From an uncultured Burkholderiales bacterium (GTDB lineage Bacteria; Pseudomonadota; Gammaproteobacteria; Burkholderiales; Burkholderiaceae): a DNA stretch of 64,000 nucleotides. This document shows, piece after piece, positions 1-11,862 of this stretch (its first letter is position 1; every line of letters starts with the position of its first letter). The position numbers were made by a program, and so were the translations under genes. The stretch is taken from positions 59,144 to 123,143 of the forward strand of contig CAMLJY010000012.1 of assembly GCA_946480465.1 (NCBI GenBank), given 5' to 3'. The notes beneath the pieces were generated by a model. That model did not search any database, had not been told where the DNA came from, and was given only the letters and a program-made list of their open reading frames with translations.

Positions 1-2
1 CA

Positions 3-830
3 CTGCTGGCGTCGCTTGGCGACGTCGGCCCGGACGGTCCCCGCGCAGCCCGGTTCCAGTGGTCCGTGGACTGGATGCCCTACGAGGTCGATGGCAAGTC
101 CTATCCCTACTACCGCCTTCGCATCGGTGCAGGAACTGTCCCACGCGACACGCCTGCGCACTGGTGGCCCATCGCAATCCACTTGCCGACGGGTCTGGAC
201 GATGCCCATTGCACCTGGGCGGTCGGTGGATGGTCGCCCGACCTGGTGGCCTACTTCGCCACGCTGCAGCCCTCGTCTCTGCAAAGCTTCTTCGCCGAAG
301 GCGTGCGCCTGCTCGGCAACCACCTCCAATGGACCGAGGTGGCCAAGCACCTGCGCGCCTACTTGCCCCCGCTGCTCGACCCCACCGTCACGCTCGGCCC
401 GATGGGCCACCTGCTGCTGGCCGTGGCCCTGGGCGAGCGCGAACCCACGCGCGCGGCGCTGGCCGTGGACGCCCTGCTGGCGACCCATGCCCAGCAGCGC
501 CTGCAGTGGTCCGCCATCGCGCCACCGCTTCAGCAACTGCTGTGGCAGCGCGTCGTCACACCGCCGCGCCTGCTGGCCAGCCTGCAGTCCGCCGCGCAGC
601 GCGATGCCGCGGCGCGCCACACGGTGTTCGAGCTGCTGTGCGCCCTGTGCGCCACGCCGCCGGACGGCCCCGCGCCCAAGGGCTTCGCCAAGCTGCTGAG
701 CCTGCTGCTCGACCTGGCGCTGGCGCTGCGGCAGCCCCTGCCCACGGACACTCGCGATGGCCTGGCCCGCCTGCAAGCCGGCGGCAGCGGCGAAGCACCG
801 CGCCGCCGACTGCTCGCGCTGTCCGCCTGA
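3..830 (+). CDS. Uncharacterised protein, 5' end cut by window edge
   Basis: The reading frame is open from the left edge to a TGA at 828-830, so only the C-terminal 275 or so residues are seen. A Met at 66 is internal; the residues before it read on in the same style. The visible part is rich in Leu, Ala and Pro with many amphipathic helices and no signal peptide or membrane segment. It resembles the C-terminal region of large helical-repeat proteins, but I do not recognise the family and assign no function. Codon use is typical of the genome (strong GC3). Confidence 0.7.
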   Translation: MLASLGDVGPDGPRAARFQWSVDWMPYEVDGKSYPYYRLRIGAGTVPRDTPAHWWPIAIHLPTGLDDAHCTWAVGGWSPDLVAYFATLQPSSLQSFFAEGVRLLGNHLQWTEVAKHLRAYLPPLLDPTVTLGPMGHLLLAVALGEREPTRAALAVDALLATHAQQRLQWSAIAPPLQQLLWQRVVTPPRLLASLQSAAQRDAAARHTVFELLCALCATPPDGPAPKGFAKLLSLLLDLALALRQPLPTDTRDGLARLQAGGSGEAPRRRLLALSA

Positions 831-839
831 AGCAGGCTC

Positions 840-1349
840 TCAGCCCGGATCCCGCAGCACGAAGTGGTACACCAGGCCCGCCGCGATGGCGGCCGCCACC
901 AGCAGCCAGGTGATCCGGCTGCCGGTGCGTGGCACCTCGCCGGGCGACAGGCCGTTCCGCGGCGACAAGCCCTCGACCGTCGGCGCGACGAGTTGCTCGT
1001 GCTGCTCGACCAGGTCCTTGGCTTCCTTCAGCCCGATGCCGTGGTGTTCACGCACGAGGCGGATGGCCTCGATCTTGTTGCCGCGGCGCAATGCGTCCAG
1101 CGCCGCCGGCGGCAAGGCACCGGGCGCGACCAGCGGACGGGGTGCCCCCGGCGCGCGCGCATCGGCCGCGGGCGGCTCGCCTGGGTCGCGGCGCGCGTTG
1201 ATGCGCCGCGCCTCGGCTTCCAGCACGGCCTTGGCCTCCTGCAGGCTCGAAACCCCGGCGCGGCGCAGCAGCTTGATGGCTTCGATCAGGTTGCCGCGCT
1301 GCAGCGCGGCGCGCACGTCGTCGGGCAGGTGCGGCGGGGGCTTGTTCAT
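840..1349 (-). CDS. Membrane-anchored protein with two L7/L12 C-terminal-like motifs
   Basis: A 169-residue protein. Two similar segments, each containing the pattern GN-x-IEAI-[KR]-L followed by [LK]-EAK, resemble the C-terminal domain of ribosomal protein L7/L12. The second is the clearer ([20 protein letters not shown]). A single hydrophobic helix near the C-terminus (about residues 146-162) suggests a tail anchor. I chose the ATG at 1349 because the 27 residues of open frame upstream are Arg-rich and look non-coding. Such small proteins are widespread in proteobacteria; their role is unknown. It ends 9 bp from the end of the upstream gene on the other strand. Confidence 0.75.
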   Translation of the reverse strand: MNKPPPHLPDDVRAALQRGNLIEAIKLLRRAGVSSLQEAKAVLEAEARRINARRDPGEPPAADARAPGAPRPLVAPGALPPAALDALRRGNKIEAIRLVREHHGIGLKEAKDLVEQHEQLVAPTVEGLSPRNGLSPGEVPRTGSRITWLLVAAAIAAGLVYHFVLRDPG

Positions 1350-1480
1350 CGCGCTCCAATCGGCAAGACCGTGGGCGCGCATCGTCGCGCACTTGGCGCG
1401 GCTGCGCCAGTGCCTGCGCGGCCGCCGCAAGGCCTGTCCCGCGCGCCGGCTTCAGCGGCTGATGGCCTCTCCGCCCGCGC

Positions 1481-1612
1481 CTTGCGCTGCAGCTGCAGCT
1501 GCAGGATGCCGTAGAGCAGCGCCTCGGCCGTGGGCGGGCAGCCGGGCACGTCGACGTCCACCGGCACGATGCGGTCGCAGCCACGCACCACCGAGTAGCC
1601 CATACCGCGCAT
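1481..1612 (-). pseudogene. nuoB: nuoB C-terminal fragment
   Basis: About 43 codons read [20 protein letters not shown], then [16 protein letters not shown]. This is the conserved C-terminal signature of NuoB, the complex I subunit that binds cluster N2. The N-terminal two-thirds, with the twin-Cys cluster ligands, is absent upstream, where the frame becomes Arg/Pro-rich. No other nuo gene is near. The open frame runs past the homology to about 1346 without resembling NuoB. It is best read as a decayed or transferred fragment of a nuoB copy, and is unlikely to make a functional product. Confidence 0.75.
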
Positions 1613-1739
1613 GCTGGCCCGTGGCGGCGGCGGCGTCTTGAACGCAAGCGACCTGCGCCTGCCGCCCGGAACGGCACCTGGTGTTGCGCCACGCGGCGAA
1701 CGCCGCCGATGCCGGCAGGCGCATCGCCGGCGCAACGGC

Positions 1740-4686
<2,947 letters not shown>

Positions 4687-4692
4687 TCCATC

Positions 4693-5796
4693 ATGACACC
4701 CGAAAGACGCGGCCACGGCGGGCCGGCCCTGTCCGTCGCCATCGCCGGCGCCGGCCTGCTCGGCCGACTGCTGGCCTGGCGCCTCGCGCGCGCCGGCCAC
4801 CGCGTCGCGGTGTTCGACCCGGCGCCGGATGCGCAGGTCCGGCACGACGGCCGCGGCGCCGCCGCCTTCACCGCCGCCGGCATGCTCAGCCCGCTGGCCG
4901 AAAGCGATCTCGGCGGGCCGGTGGTGCGCCGGCTGGGTGAACGATCGCTGCCGCGCTGGCGGCGCATCGCGGCGGCGCTGTCGGCCGAGCCGCATGCCCT
5001 GGTGCGCCAGTGCGGTAGCCTGCTGCTCGCGCATGCGCCGGACGGGGCGCAGGCGCAGCGCCTGCTCGCCGCGCTCGGGACCGAGGCGCCGGCGCCGCTG
5101 TCGCGCTCGGACCTGGAAGCGCTGGAGCCCGGCGCCGGCCGCGCCTTCGCGCCCGGCCTGCGCGCCTGGCTGCTGGCGGGCGAAGGCCAGGTGCTGCCCG
5201 CCGCGCTGCTGCAGGCGCTGCAGCAGCAGGCGCGGGACGTGCAGTGGCACTGGGGCCGGCGCGTGGCCGAGGTCGAGCCCCGCCGCCTGCACCTGGACGA
5301 TGGCAGCGTGCATGACGCCGATCTAGCGGTTGATGTACGCGGCCTCGGTGCCCGTCCCCCGCTGCCGCTGCGCGGCGTGCGCGGCGAAGTGCTGTGGCTG
5401 CACGCGCCGGGCCTGGGCTTGACGCGGCCCTGCCGGCTGCTGCACCCGCGGCACCCGGTCTACCTGGTGCCGCGGCCCGGCGACATCGTGGTGATCGGCG
5501 CCAGCGAGGTCGAGAGCGAGGACCGCAGCCCGGTCAGCCTGCGCAGCGCCGTCGAACTGATGGCCGCCGCCCACAGCGCGCTGCCGGCGCTGGCGGAAGC
5601 GCGCATCGTGCACCTGGAGACCAACCTGCGCCCGGCGCTGCCCGACAACCAGCCCGCCATCCAGCATGCGCCGGGGCTGCTGCGCATCAACGGCCTGTAC
5701 CGCCACGGCTGGCTGATGGCACCGGCCCTGGTCGACGATGCGCTGGCGCAGCTGGGGCTCCCGCTGGACGAGCCCGAGGAGAACTTCGATGACTGA
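4693..5796 (+). CDS. thiO: FAD-dependent glycine oxidase ThiO
   Basis: A 367-residue DAO-family flavoenzyme. The N-terminal dinucleotide-binding motif is IAGAGLLGRLLAWRLARAGH, followed by FDP at the end of the second strand. The C-terminal half has the family's VYLVPRPGDIVVIGASEVE segment and an RINGLYRHGWLMAPAL block, with Arg and Tyr typical of amino-acid carboxylate binding. ThiO oxidises glycine to dehydroglycine for thiazole formation. It begins 6 bp after thiC and its end overlaps thiS by 8 bp, indicating translational coupling. Confidence 0.9.
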   Translation: MTPERRGHGGPALSVAIAGAGLLGRLLAWRLARAGHRVAVFDPAPDAQVRHDGRGAAAFTAAGMLSPLAESDLGGPVVRRLGERSLPRWRRIAAALSAEPHALVRQCGSLLLAHAPDGAQAQRLLAALGTEAPAPLSRSDLEALEPGAGRAFAPGLRAWLLAGEGQVLPAALLQALQQQARDVQWHWGRRVAEVEPRRLHLDDGSVHDADLAVDVRGLGARPPLPLRGVRGEVLWLHAPGLGLTRPCRLLHPRHPVYLVPRPGDIVVIGASEVESEDRSPVSLRSAVELMAAAHSALPALAEARIVHLETNLRPALPDNQPAIQHAPGLLRINGLYRHGWLMAPALVDDALAQLGLPLDEPEENFDD

Positions 5797-6004
5797 TTCC
5801 GCCCCCGCGGTCCTGGTCAACGGCGCGCCCCTGCCCTGGCGCGACGGCCTGTCGGTGGCCGCGGTGCTGGCCGAACGCGGCGACGCGCGCGAAGCGGTCA
5901 CCACCGCGCTGAACGGCCGCTTCGTCCCGCGCGATGCGCGCGAGCACACGCTGCTGGCGCCCGGCGACGCGCTGACCCTGTTCCACGCCATCGTCGGAGG
6001 CTGA
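5789..6004 (+). CDS. thiS: Sulfur carrier protein ThiS
   Basis: A 71-residue ubiquitin-like protein ending in Gly-Gly (IVGG), the site where ThiF adenylates it and the thiocarboxylate is formed. The start is the ATG at 5789 inside the last codons of thiO; the upstream Met at 5738 lies within thiO and is not used. The sequence begins LVNGAPLPWRDGLSVAAVL, as expected for the family. It donates sulfur to ThiG, encoded 3 bp downstream. No thiF is seen in the window. Confidence 0.93.
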   Translation: MTDSAPAVLVNGAPLPWRDGLSVAAVLAERGDAREAVTTALNGRFVPRDAREHTLLAPGDALTLFHAIVGG

Positions 6005-6007
6005 CGC

Positions 6008-6859
6008 ATGACCGCCCCCATCCACCACCCGCCCCATCCGCCCCGAGCGATCGACACCGGCGACAGCTGGGCGCCCGCCGGCCGCCGCCTGGCCAGCCGG
6101 CTGCTGCTCGGCAGCGCCGGCTACCCATCGCCGGCGGTGCTGGGCGAGGCCATCGCCGCGTCCGGCACGCAGGTCGTCACCGTGGGCCTGAAGCGCACGC
6201 TGGGCACCGGCGGCGAAGGCGCCGGCGACAACGGCTTCATCGCCATCGTGCGCGCCGCGCTGCAGGCCCGGGGCGCTCACCTGCTGCCCAACACCGCCGG
6301 CTGCCGCACCGCGCACGAGGCCATCACGCTGGCTCACATGGCGCGCGAGCTGTACGGCACCACCTGGATCAAGCTGGAGGTGGTCGGCGACGAGTACACG
6401 CTGCAGCCCGACCCCTGGGAGACGCTGGCCGCGGCCGAGCAGCTGGTGCGCGACGGCTTCGACGTCTTCCCCTACTGCACCGACGACCTGGTGGCCTGCC
6501 GCCGCCTGCTCGATGCCGGCTGCGCGGTGCTGATGCCCTGGGGCGCGCCGATCGGCTCCGGCCAGGGCCTGCGCCACCCGGACGCGCTGCGCACCCTGCG
6601 CGAACGCCTGCCCGACGCCACGCTGATCGTCGATGCCGGCATCGGCGCGCCGTCACAGGCCGCGCAGGCGATGGAGATGGGCTACGACGCGGTGCTGCTG
6701 AACACCGCCGTCGCCAAGGCGCGCGACCCGGTGCGCATGGCCGCCGCGATGGCCGCGGCGGTGCGCGCGGGGCGCGACGGCTGCCTTGCCGGCCTGATCG
6801 CGCCGCAGCCCTTTGCGGTGGCCAGCACGCCGGTCGATGGCCGGCCGTTCCTGCTGTGA
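6008..6859 (+). CDS. thiG: Thiazole synthase ThiG
   Basis: A 283-residue TIM-barrel enzyme that combines dehydroglycine, DXP and ThiS thiocarboxylate into thiazole phosphate. The catalytic Lys sits in TTWIKLEVVGDEYTLQPDP, which gives the Schiff base with DXP. Other family blocks are LLPNTAGCRTAHEAI, FPYCTDDLVACRRLLDAGC, MPWGAPIGSGQGL and VDAGIGAPSQAAQAMEMG. An extension of about 30 residues at the N-terminus precedes the core. It is translationally linked to thiS. Confidence 0.95.
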   Translation: MTAPIHHPPHPPRAIDTGDSWAPAGRRLASRLLLGSAGYPSPAVLGEAIAASGTQVVTVGLKRTLGTGGEGAGDNGFIAIVRAALQARGAHLLPNTAGCRTAHEAITLAHMARELYGTTWIKLEVVGDEYTLQPDPWETLAAAEQLVRDGFDVFPYCTDDLVACRRLLDAGCAVLMPWGAPIGSGQGLRHPDALRTLRERLPDATLIVDAGIGAPSQAAQAMEMGYDAVLLNTAVAKARDPVRMAAAMAAAVRAGRDGCLAGLIAPQPFAVASTPVDGRPFLL

Positions 6860-6905
6860 GCTGCTCTCTGCGCGCCGGAAGCCGCCGATCGCCGGGGACG
6901 CAGGC

Positions 6906-8519
6906 ATGAGTGGGCCGCTCGCTTTGCCAGTCATCTGGTGCGTGGCCGGCAACGACTCGGGCGGGGGCGCCGGCCTGTCGGCCGACCAGCGCGCGGCCGA
7001 TGCCTTCGGCGTGCAGGCCTGCCCGGTGGTGGCGGCCGTCACCGCCCAGCACTCGCACGCGGTGCGGCGCGTCGAGGCCGTGACGCCCGAGCTGCTGGCG
7101 GCGCAACTGGACGCCCTGGCCGAAGACCTGCGGCCCCGGGTCGTGAAGACCGGCGTGCTCGGCAGCGCCGCCAACGTGCGTGTGCTGGCCCGCTGCATCG
7201 ACCGATTGCGCAGCGAAGGCCCGCTGGCCCTGGTGGTCGACCCGGTGCTGCGCGCCTCCAGCGGCGATGCGCTGGCCGACCGCGAGCTGCTGGCCGCGCT
7301 GCGTGGCGAGCTGCTGCCACGCGCGACGCTGCTGACGCCCAACCGCCGCGAAGCCGCGGCGCTGCTCGGCCGTGCCGACGCGCCGATCGCAGCGCTGCCC
7401 GAACTCGCACGCGCCTTTCAGGCGCTAGGCGCCGAAGCCGCCTGCATCACGGGCGGCGATGCCGATGGCGGTGCCGACGGCGCCGGCGCGCACGACTGGC
7501 TGCACACCCCCCATGCACAGGGCTGGCTCAGCGGCCCGCGCTTCGCCACCCGCCACAGCCACGGCAGCGGCTGCAGCTTCGCCAGCGCGGCGGCGGCGGC
7601 ACTGGCCTGCGGTTTCGTGACGGCCGATGCCCTCGTGCTGGCGCGGATGGCGGTGGCCGAGGCGCTGCGGCGCGATGCCGCGCTGTCGCCGCCGGGCCGC
7701 GGCCCCGGGCCGGTGCGGCTGCAGCCCGGTTTCGCGCGGCAGGCCCGCGCGTTGCCGCTGCTGTGGCCGGATGAGCTGCCGCCCGCCGAAGCGGCGGCGC
7801 CGGCGCCCCAGGCCGTGCCCATCGGCGGCACGGCGCAGCCCCGGCCCGTGCCCGCCGCCTACGCCATCGTCGACAGCGCGGCGCGCGCCGAGGCGGTGCT
7901 GGCCGCCGGCGTGAAGACCGTGCAGCTGCGCATCAAGACCGCCACGCCCGACGCCGCGCTGCGCGAACAGATCACGCAGGCCTTGCGCGCCGCCCGCCAG
8001 GCTGGGGCGCAGCTGGTCGTCAACGACCACTGGACGCTCGCCGTCGAGCTGGGCGCGCCCGCCGTGCACCTGGGCCAGGAGGACCTGCAGGCGCTGGACG
8101 CCGCGTCGCGGCGGCGGCTGCGCGAGGCGCAGGCCGGCGGGCTGCAACTCAGCCTCAGCTCGCACAGCCTGTGGGAATTGAGCCGCGCCGCGGCCTGGGC
8201 CCCGGCCGCGGTGGCCTGCGGCCCGGTGTGGCCGACGAGCACCAAGGCCATGCCGTGGCACCCGCAGGGCCTGCACAACCTGGCCTGGTGGTGCGCGGTG
8301 GCACCGGCGCCGGTGATCGCGATCGGCGGCATCCTCACGCCCGCGCAGGCGGCGGATGCCGCGCGCTGCGGCCCGGCCTCGGTGGCGCTGGTGCGGGCGC
8401 TGAACGACGGCCCCGCCGCCGCGCTGCCCGCCTATGCCGCCGCGCTGGCGGCCGGTGCCGCGGCGGCCCCGCACCCGGTGCCGGCGCTGCCGCGGCCCAG
8501 CCTGTCGAATGGCCTGTAG
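6906..8519 (+). CDS. thiDE: Bifunctional HMP/HMP-P kinase - thiamine-phosphate synthase
   Basis: A 537-residue fusion. Residues 1 to about 275 are ThiD: GNDSGGGAGLSADQ near the N-terminus, DPVLRASSGD, TPNRREAAALLG and HGSGCSFASA. After a Pro/Ala linker, residues about 310-537 are ThiE: QLRIK, VNDHWTLA, HLGQEDL, GPVWPTSTK and AIGGI. ThiD makes HMP-PP, and ThiE joins it to thiazole phosphate to give thiamine phosphate. I chose the ATG at 6906; the frame upstream overlaps thiG and looks non-coding. The usual ThiE GVSTH-like motif appears as LSLSSHS, a mild divergence. It is the last gene of the operon. Confidence 0.93.
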   Translation: MSGPLALPVIWCVAGNDSGGGAGLSADQRAADAFGVQACPVVAAVTAQHSHAVRRVEAVTPELLAAQLDALAEDLRPRVVKTGVLGSAANVRVLARCIDRLRSEGPLALVVDPVLRASSGDALADRELLAALRGELLPRATLLTPNRREAAALLGRADAPIAALPELARAFQALGAEAACITGGDADGGADGAGAHDWLHTPHAQGWLSGPRFATRHSHGSGCSFASAAAAALACGFVTADALVLARMAVAEALRRDAALSPPGRGPGPVRLQPGFARQARALPLLWPDELPPAEAAAPAPQAVPIGGTAQPRPVPAAYAIVDSAARAEAVLAAGVKTVQLRIKTATPDAALREQITQALRAARQAGAQLVVNDHWTLAVELGAPAVHLGQEDLQALDAASRRRLREAQAGGLQLSLSSHSLWELSRAAAWAPAAVACGPVWPTSTKAMPWHPQGLHNLAWWCAVAPAPVIAIGGILTPAQAADAARCGPASVALVRALNDGPAAALPAYAAALAAGAAAAPHPVPALPRPSLSNGL

Positions 8520-8520
8520 C

Positions 8521-8542
8521 GTGCGGTGGCAAGCCGCCGCAC
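8521..8542 (+). terminator. Hairpin after the thi operon
   Basis: GTGCGGTGG (8521-8529) pairs with CCGCCGCAC (8534-8542), with one G-U pair and a CAAG loop, immediately after the thiDE stop. There is no clear U-tract, so efficiency is uncertain. Confidence 0.45.
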
Positions 8543-8709
8543 AACTTGCAACATAGGCGACAAACGACGCGGCCGCGGGCACGGCCCGCCAGGCTGCAAT
8601 TGGTCACTTGACCTGATCCGGCGCCCCGGGCAGCGTACGGCCTTCATCGCGGTGTGCCGGTCGCACACCGGCTGCGAACCGCCATCCGCATCCTTCATGA
8701 TGAATCCCG

Positions 8710-8737
8710 TTGACAGCCCGGCAGCGGCACCTACCAT
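8710..8737 (+). promoter_or_regulatory. Candidate sigma-70 promoter of the caspase-like gene
   Basis: TTGACA (8710-8715), a 16-bp spacer and TACCAT (8732-8737) lie about 70 bp upstream of the start at 8807. The rest of the 287 bp gap from 8520 shows only the hairpin noted at 8521-8542. Confidence 0.45.
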
Positions 8738-8806
8738 TGCCGCCCGGACCGAGCACGCCGCAGCAGCGTCGCCGGCCGTCGGGCATCGGTGGGCAGGGAG
8801 GGCGTG

Positions 8807-10246
8807 ATGGATCTGTGCCGGGCGCTGACAGGGGCGCTGCTCGCTTTCCGCCCCATTCTCCGCGCCACTTTCCGCGCCACTTTCCGCGCAACAGTCTGCG
8901 CCACGTGCTGCACCGCCTTCCTCTCCACCACGGTGTCCGCGGCGCAGGACGGCGCGCCGCTGGATGCCGGGGCCGCGGCCACGCGCAACTTCGCGCAGGC
9001 GTCCAAGCCCCTGCCGGCGGACGGCGCGCCGCAGCAGCCGCGGCCGCCCGCGCCGGCGGAAGTCCGCCGCGTCGCCTTGGTGATAGGGAACGCCGCCTAC
9101 GAGAGCCTCACGCCGCTGAAGAATGCGGCCAACGACGCCGAGGACATGTGCGCCGCCCTGAAGGCGCTCGGCTTCGATACGCGCTGCCACACCAACCTGC
9201 GCACCCGCGGCGACTTCCGCGCGGCGGTGCGGCAGTTCGCGGCGGCGCTGGGGCCCGGCGTGTCGGCGCTCTTCTACTTCGCGGGCCACGGGGTGCAGGT
9301 CAAGGGTGAGAACTTCCTGCTGCCCACGGCCATCGCCCCGGTCATCTCGCTGGACGTGGAAGACGAAGGCCTGAGCCTGAGCTACCTGCTGCGCAGCATC
9401 GAGGAAGCGCGCAGCACGCCCAACGTCGTCATCCTGGACACCTGCCGCAACGACCCGTTCCAGTCGCCGGCCACGCAGACGGTGAAGCTGGCGCGCGGCC
9501 TGGCGCGCGCCGAGCCGCCGCTGGGCACGGTGCTCGTCTATTCCACCGCGCCGGGGCGTGAAGCGCTGGACGGCCGCGGCCGCAACGGCCTGTTCACCAA
9601 GCACCTGCTGCGGCACATCCGCGAGCCGGCGCTCTCGCTGGGCCCGCTGTTCGAGACCGTGTCCAAGGCCGTCGAGGAAGAGGCGCGCAACGACTACCGC
9701 TTCGAACAGGTGCCCTACCGCAGCTTCTCGTACGCCGGCCGGTTCTGCTTCGCCGGCTGCGAGGACCAGCGCGTGCAGCGGCAGGTGGCCGCACTGCAGC
9801 AGCAGAGCGAGCAGGCCCGGCGCCGCATCCAGGAACTGCAGGACGAGAACGCGCGCCTCACCGCGCAGTCGCAGGCGCAGGCCGACGCGGTGCAGCAGCT
9901 GGAAAAAGCGCTGCAGCAGCTGCGCACGACGTCGAGCACGGACTCGCAGCGCAACCAGAAGATCAACGGCGACATCGCGCGGCTGCAGAAGGAGCTGGAA
10001 GCGGCCCGCGCCGCCCAGGCCGCCACCAGCGCCCTGAGGCAGCAGAACGACCAGCGCGAGGCGGAGATCCGCGCGCTGCGCGAGGAAGTGAAGACGCTCG
10101 GTGACCAATCGAAGAAGCTGGAGGCCTACGCCGCACGCATCCAGGCGCTGGAGAAAGATAACCAGGAAAAGAGCCGGCGCCTGAAGGAACAAGGCAGGGC
10201 CTCGGAGCCCGAGCGGCAGCGCTCGCGCGTCGCGCCGGCGTTCTAG
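8807..10246 (+). CDS. Caspase-like (peptidase C14) exported protein with C-terminal coiled coil
   Basis: A 479-residue protein. The start at 8807 follows GGGAGG by six bases. The N-terminus has a signal-like stretch containing the near-repeat RATFRATFRATV and a Cys-rich patch (residues 31-35). Residues about 88-310 form a caspase-like domain with ALVIGNAAYES, catalytic His161 in YFAGHGVQ and catalytic Cys213 in DTCRNDPF. Residues about 320-470 are a long Gln/Arg/Glu coiled coil, followed by a basic tail. Such orthocaspases cleave after Arg/Lys; the substrate is unknown. A strong hairpin follows, separating it from the outer-membrane gene. Confidence 0.9.
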   Translation: MDLCRALTGALLAFRPILRATFRATFRATVCATCCTAFLSTTVSAAQDGAPLDAGAAATRNFAQASKPLPADGAPQQPRPPAPAEVRRVALVIGNAAYESLTPLKNAANDAEDMCAALKALGFDTRCHTNLRTRGDFRAAVRQFAAALGPGVSALFYFAGHGVQVKGENFLLPTAIAPVISLDVEDEGLSLSYLLRSIEEARSTPNVVILDTCRNDPFQSPATQTVKLARGLARAEPPLGTVLVYSTAPGREALDGRGRNGLFTKHLLRHIREPALSLGPLFETVSKAVEEEARNDYRFEQVPYRSFSYAGRFCFAGCEDQRVQRQVAALQQQSEQARRRIQELQDENARLTAQSQAQADAVQQLEKALQQLRTTSSTDSQRNQKINGDIARLQKELEAARAAQAATSALRQQNDQREAEIRALREEVKTLGDQSKKLEAYAARIQALEKDNQEKSRRLKEQGRASEPERQRSRVAPAF

Positions 10247-10295
10247 GAGCCTGCGCGGCAGAGATCGGCGCCCGCGTCTCTGCCGCGCAGGCTCC
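10246..10295 (+). terminator. Perfect 19-bp inverted repeat after the caspase-like gene
   Basis: The left arm at 10246-10264 (GGAGCCTGCGCGGCAGAGA) is matched without mismatch by the right arm at 10277-10295, with a 12-nt loop. The left arm starts in the stop codon. No T-run follows, so it may act as a transcript-stabilising or Rho-assisted end instead of a classic intrinsic terminator. Confidence 0.65.
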
Positions 10296-10391
10296 CAGGT
10301 CCGGCGGACCCGACATCCGTGGCGCCGTGCTTCGCGCCTCGGGCCGCGGGCTGCGGGCCGGTGCCGTCATGCCAACCGAAGGGAGAGAGTG

Positions 10392-11243
10392 ATGACCATG
10401 TCGAATGTTTCGCGCGCCGCGCTGGCCGCGCTGTCGCTGCTGGCCGCGTCCGGCACCTGGGCCCAGGGCCCGGCCGCGGAAGGCGCATCGGACTGGCAGG
10501 TGCTCGTCACCGAGCGCCTGTGGGATGCCCGCTGGGACCACCGCCTGGTCGATGCGCTGGTGACCGCGCCGCCGACGGCGACCTCGCCGCCGGAGGTGAC
10601 GACCTTCCTGCGCGAGCGCACGTCCGACAAGCTGGTGCCCATCCATTCGGTGGGCCTGCGCTACAAGGACCTGCTGGTCTCGGCCTCGGGCTGGTCGGCC
10701 AACTTCGACATGAGCGGCGTCACGGCCAGCGGCCGCACCAGGCGCACGGAATACGACTTCACCGTCGGCTATGCGGTCTACGACGGCGTGAGCGCCTCGC
10801 TGACCTACAAGTACGGCAAGGTCAACCCGGCGGTCACCGCGCGCACGCCGGCCCTGCTGGGCCTGCGCGGCAGCCAGGACGGCTACGGCCTGCTGCTCGG
10901 GCTGAGTGCCCTGGCCCCGATCAAGGGCAAGCTGTCGCTCTACGGCAACTTTGCCTTCGGCCCCGGGCGCTACCAGCTGGAGAGGGACCTGCCGGGCCAT
11001 CCGCGGTCGAGGACGCGCTACACGATCGGCGACTTCGGTGCGTCCTACCGCATCGAGCCCTCCGGCCTGGCCGGCCTCGACACGATCACGCTGCAGCTGG
11101 GTTACCGCTACCAGGTGATGTCCTTCCGCGACGCGAAGCTCGCCACCCCGCCCGCCGACCAGGTCCGGCTGGTGCGCCTGGGAGGTGTCTACTCGCAGAC
11201 GACGACCGAAGGCCTGGTGTTCAGCGCCAGCTTCGCGTTCTGA
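10392..11243 (+). CDS. Outer-membrane beta-barrel protein, uncharacterised
   Basis: A 283-residue protein with a signal peptide (hydrophobic ALAALSLLAASGTWAQ, cleavage after AQ) and alternating polar/aromatic strands such as HSVGLRYKDLLVSASGW, YDFTVGYAVYDGVSASLTYK, LSLYGNFAFGPGRY and ITLQLGYRYQVM. It ends in Phe (SASFAF), the C-terminal signature recognised by the BAM machinery. The start is ATG at 10392 with GGGAGA upstream; a GTG at 10389 and an ATG at 10398 are alternatives. Its transport or structural role is unknown. It converges with the GNAT gene, with 4 bp between stops. Confidence 0.75.
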   Translation: MTMSNVSRAALAALSLLAASGTWAQGPAAEGASDWQVLVTERLWDARWDHRLVDALVTAPPTATSPPEVTTFLRERTSDKLVPIHSVGLRYKDLLVSASGWSANFDMSGVTASGRTRRTEYDFTVGYAVYDGVSASLTYKYGKVNPAVTARTPALLGLRGSQDGYGLLLGLSALAPIKGKLSLYGNFAFGPGRYQLERDLPGHPRSRTRYTIGDFGASYRIEPSGLAGLDTITLQLGYRYQVMSFRDAKLATPPADQVRLVRLGGVYSQTTTEGLVFSASFAF

Positions 11244-11247
11244 TCGA

Positions 11248-11847
11248 TCAGCGCGGCTGCGGCCACAGCCGCACCACCGGCCGCGTGGGCTTGCGCCGCG
11301 CCACCTCCTCGAAGCCGCAGGCGTCGAACATCGCCTTCGGACCGAACCACAGGTTGTCGTCGGCGGAGCGGCCGGGCTTGTCGACCGGGTAGGCCTCCAA
11401 GGTCTTGCCGCGGCGGCGCGCCAGCTCGATCGCCGCCTGCAGCAGCGCGCGCGCCACGCCACGGCCACGCCAGGGGCCGGCCACCACGAAGCACACCACC
11501 GACCACACCGGTGCATCGTCCACCGGCCGCATCAGCGGCGAGCGTTCGAGCTTGGCATAGTCCTCGCGCGGGCCGACCGACAGCCAGCCCACCGCGTCCT
11601 TCCCGTGATAGGCGAGCAGACCCATGAAGCGCCCGCCGTCCAGCAGGGCCTTGAACGCGGCCCGGTTGGCCTCGGCCCGGCTCTGCCCGGGCGGACGCGG
11701 CGGCTCGGCGCCGCTGCGGCGGTAGTACATGCACCAGCACTGGCGCGCCACCGAGCAGCCGCGGGAGCCGAACAGCGCTTCCAGGGCCGGCAGGCGCGAG
11801 GGCGTCAAGCGGCGGATCGTCAAGGCAGGGACGCCGGGCTCGTTCAT
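11248..11847 (-). CDS. GNAT-family N-acetyltransferase
   Basis: A 199-residue protein. The acetyl-CoA pyrophosphate loop is visible in VVAGPWRGRGVARALLQAAIE (about residues 124-144), preceded by the strand SVVCFVV and followed by a C-terminal FGPKAMFDACGFEEVAR segment typical of the fold. The N-terminus has a CSVARQCWCMYYRR patch seen in a subgroup of environmental GNAT proteins. The substrate is unknown. Its start lies 15 bp downstream of the epimerase stop, so the two form a likely operon. Confidence 0.85.
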   Translation of the reverse strand: MNEPGVPALTIRRLTPSRLPALEALFGSRGCSVARQCWCMYYRRSGAEPPRPPGQSRAEANRAAFKALLDGGRFMGLLAYHGKDAVGWLSVGPREDYAKLERSPLMRPVDDAPVWSVVCFVVAGPWRGRGVARALLQAAIELARRRGKTLEAYPVDKPGRSADDNLWFGPKAMFDACGFEEVARRKPTRPVVRLWPQPR

Positions 11848-11862
11848 CGCTCGGCTCCTCCG

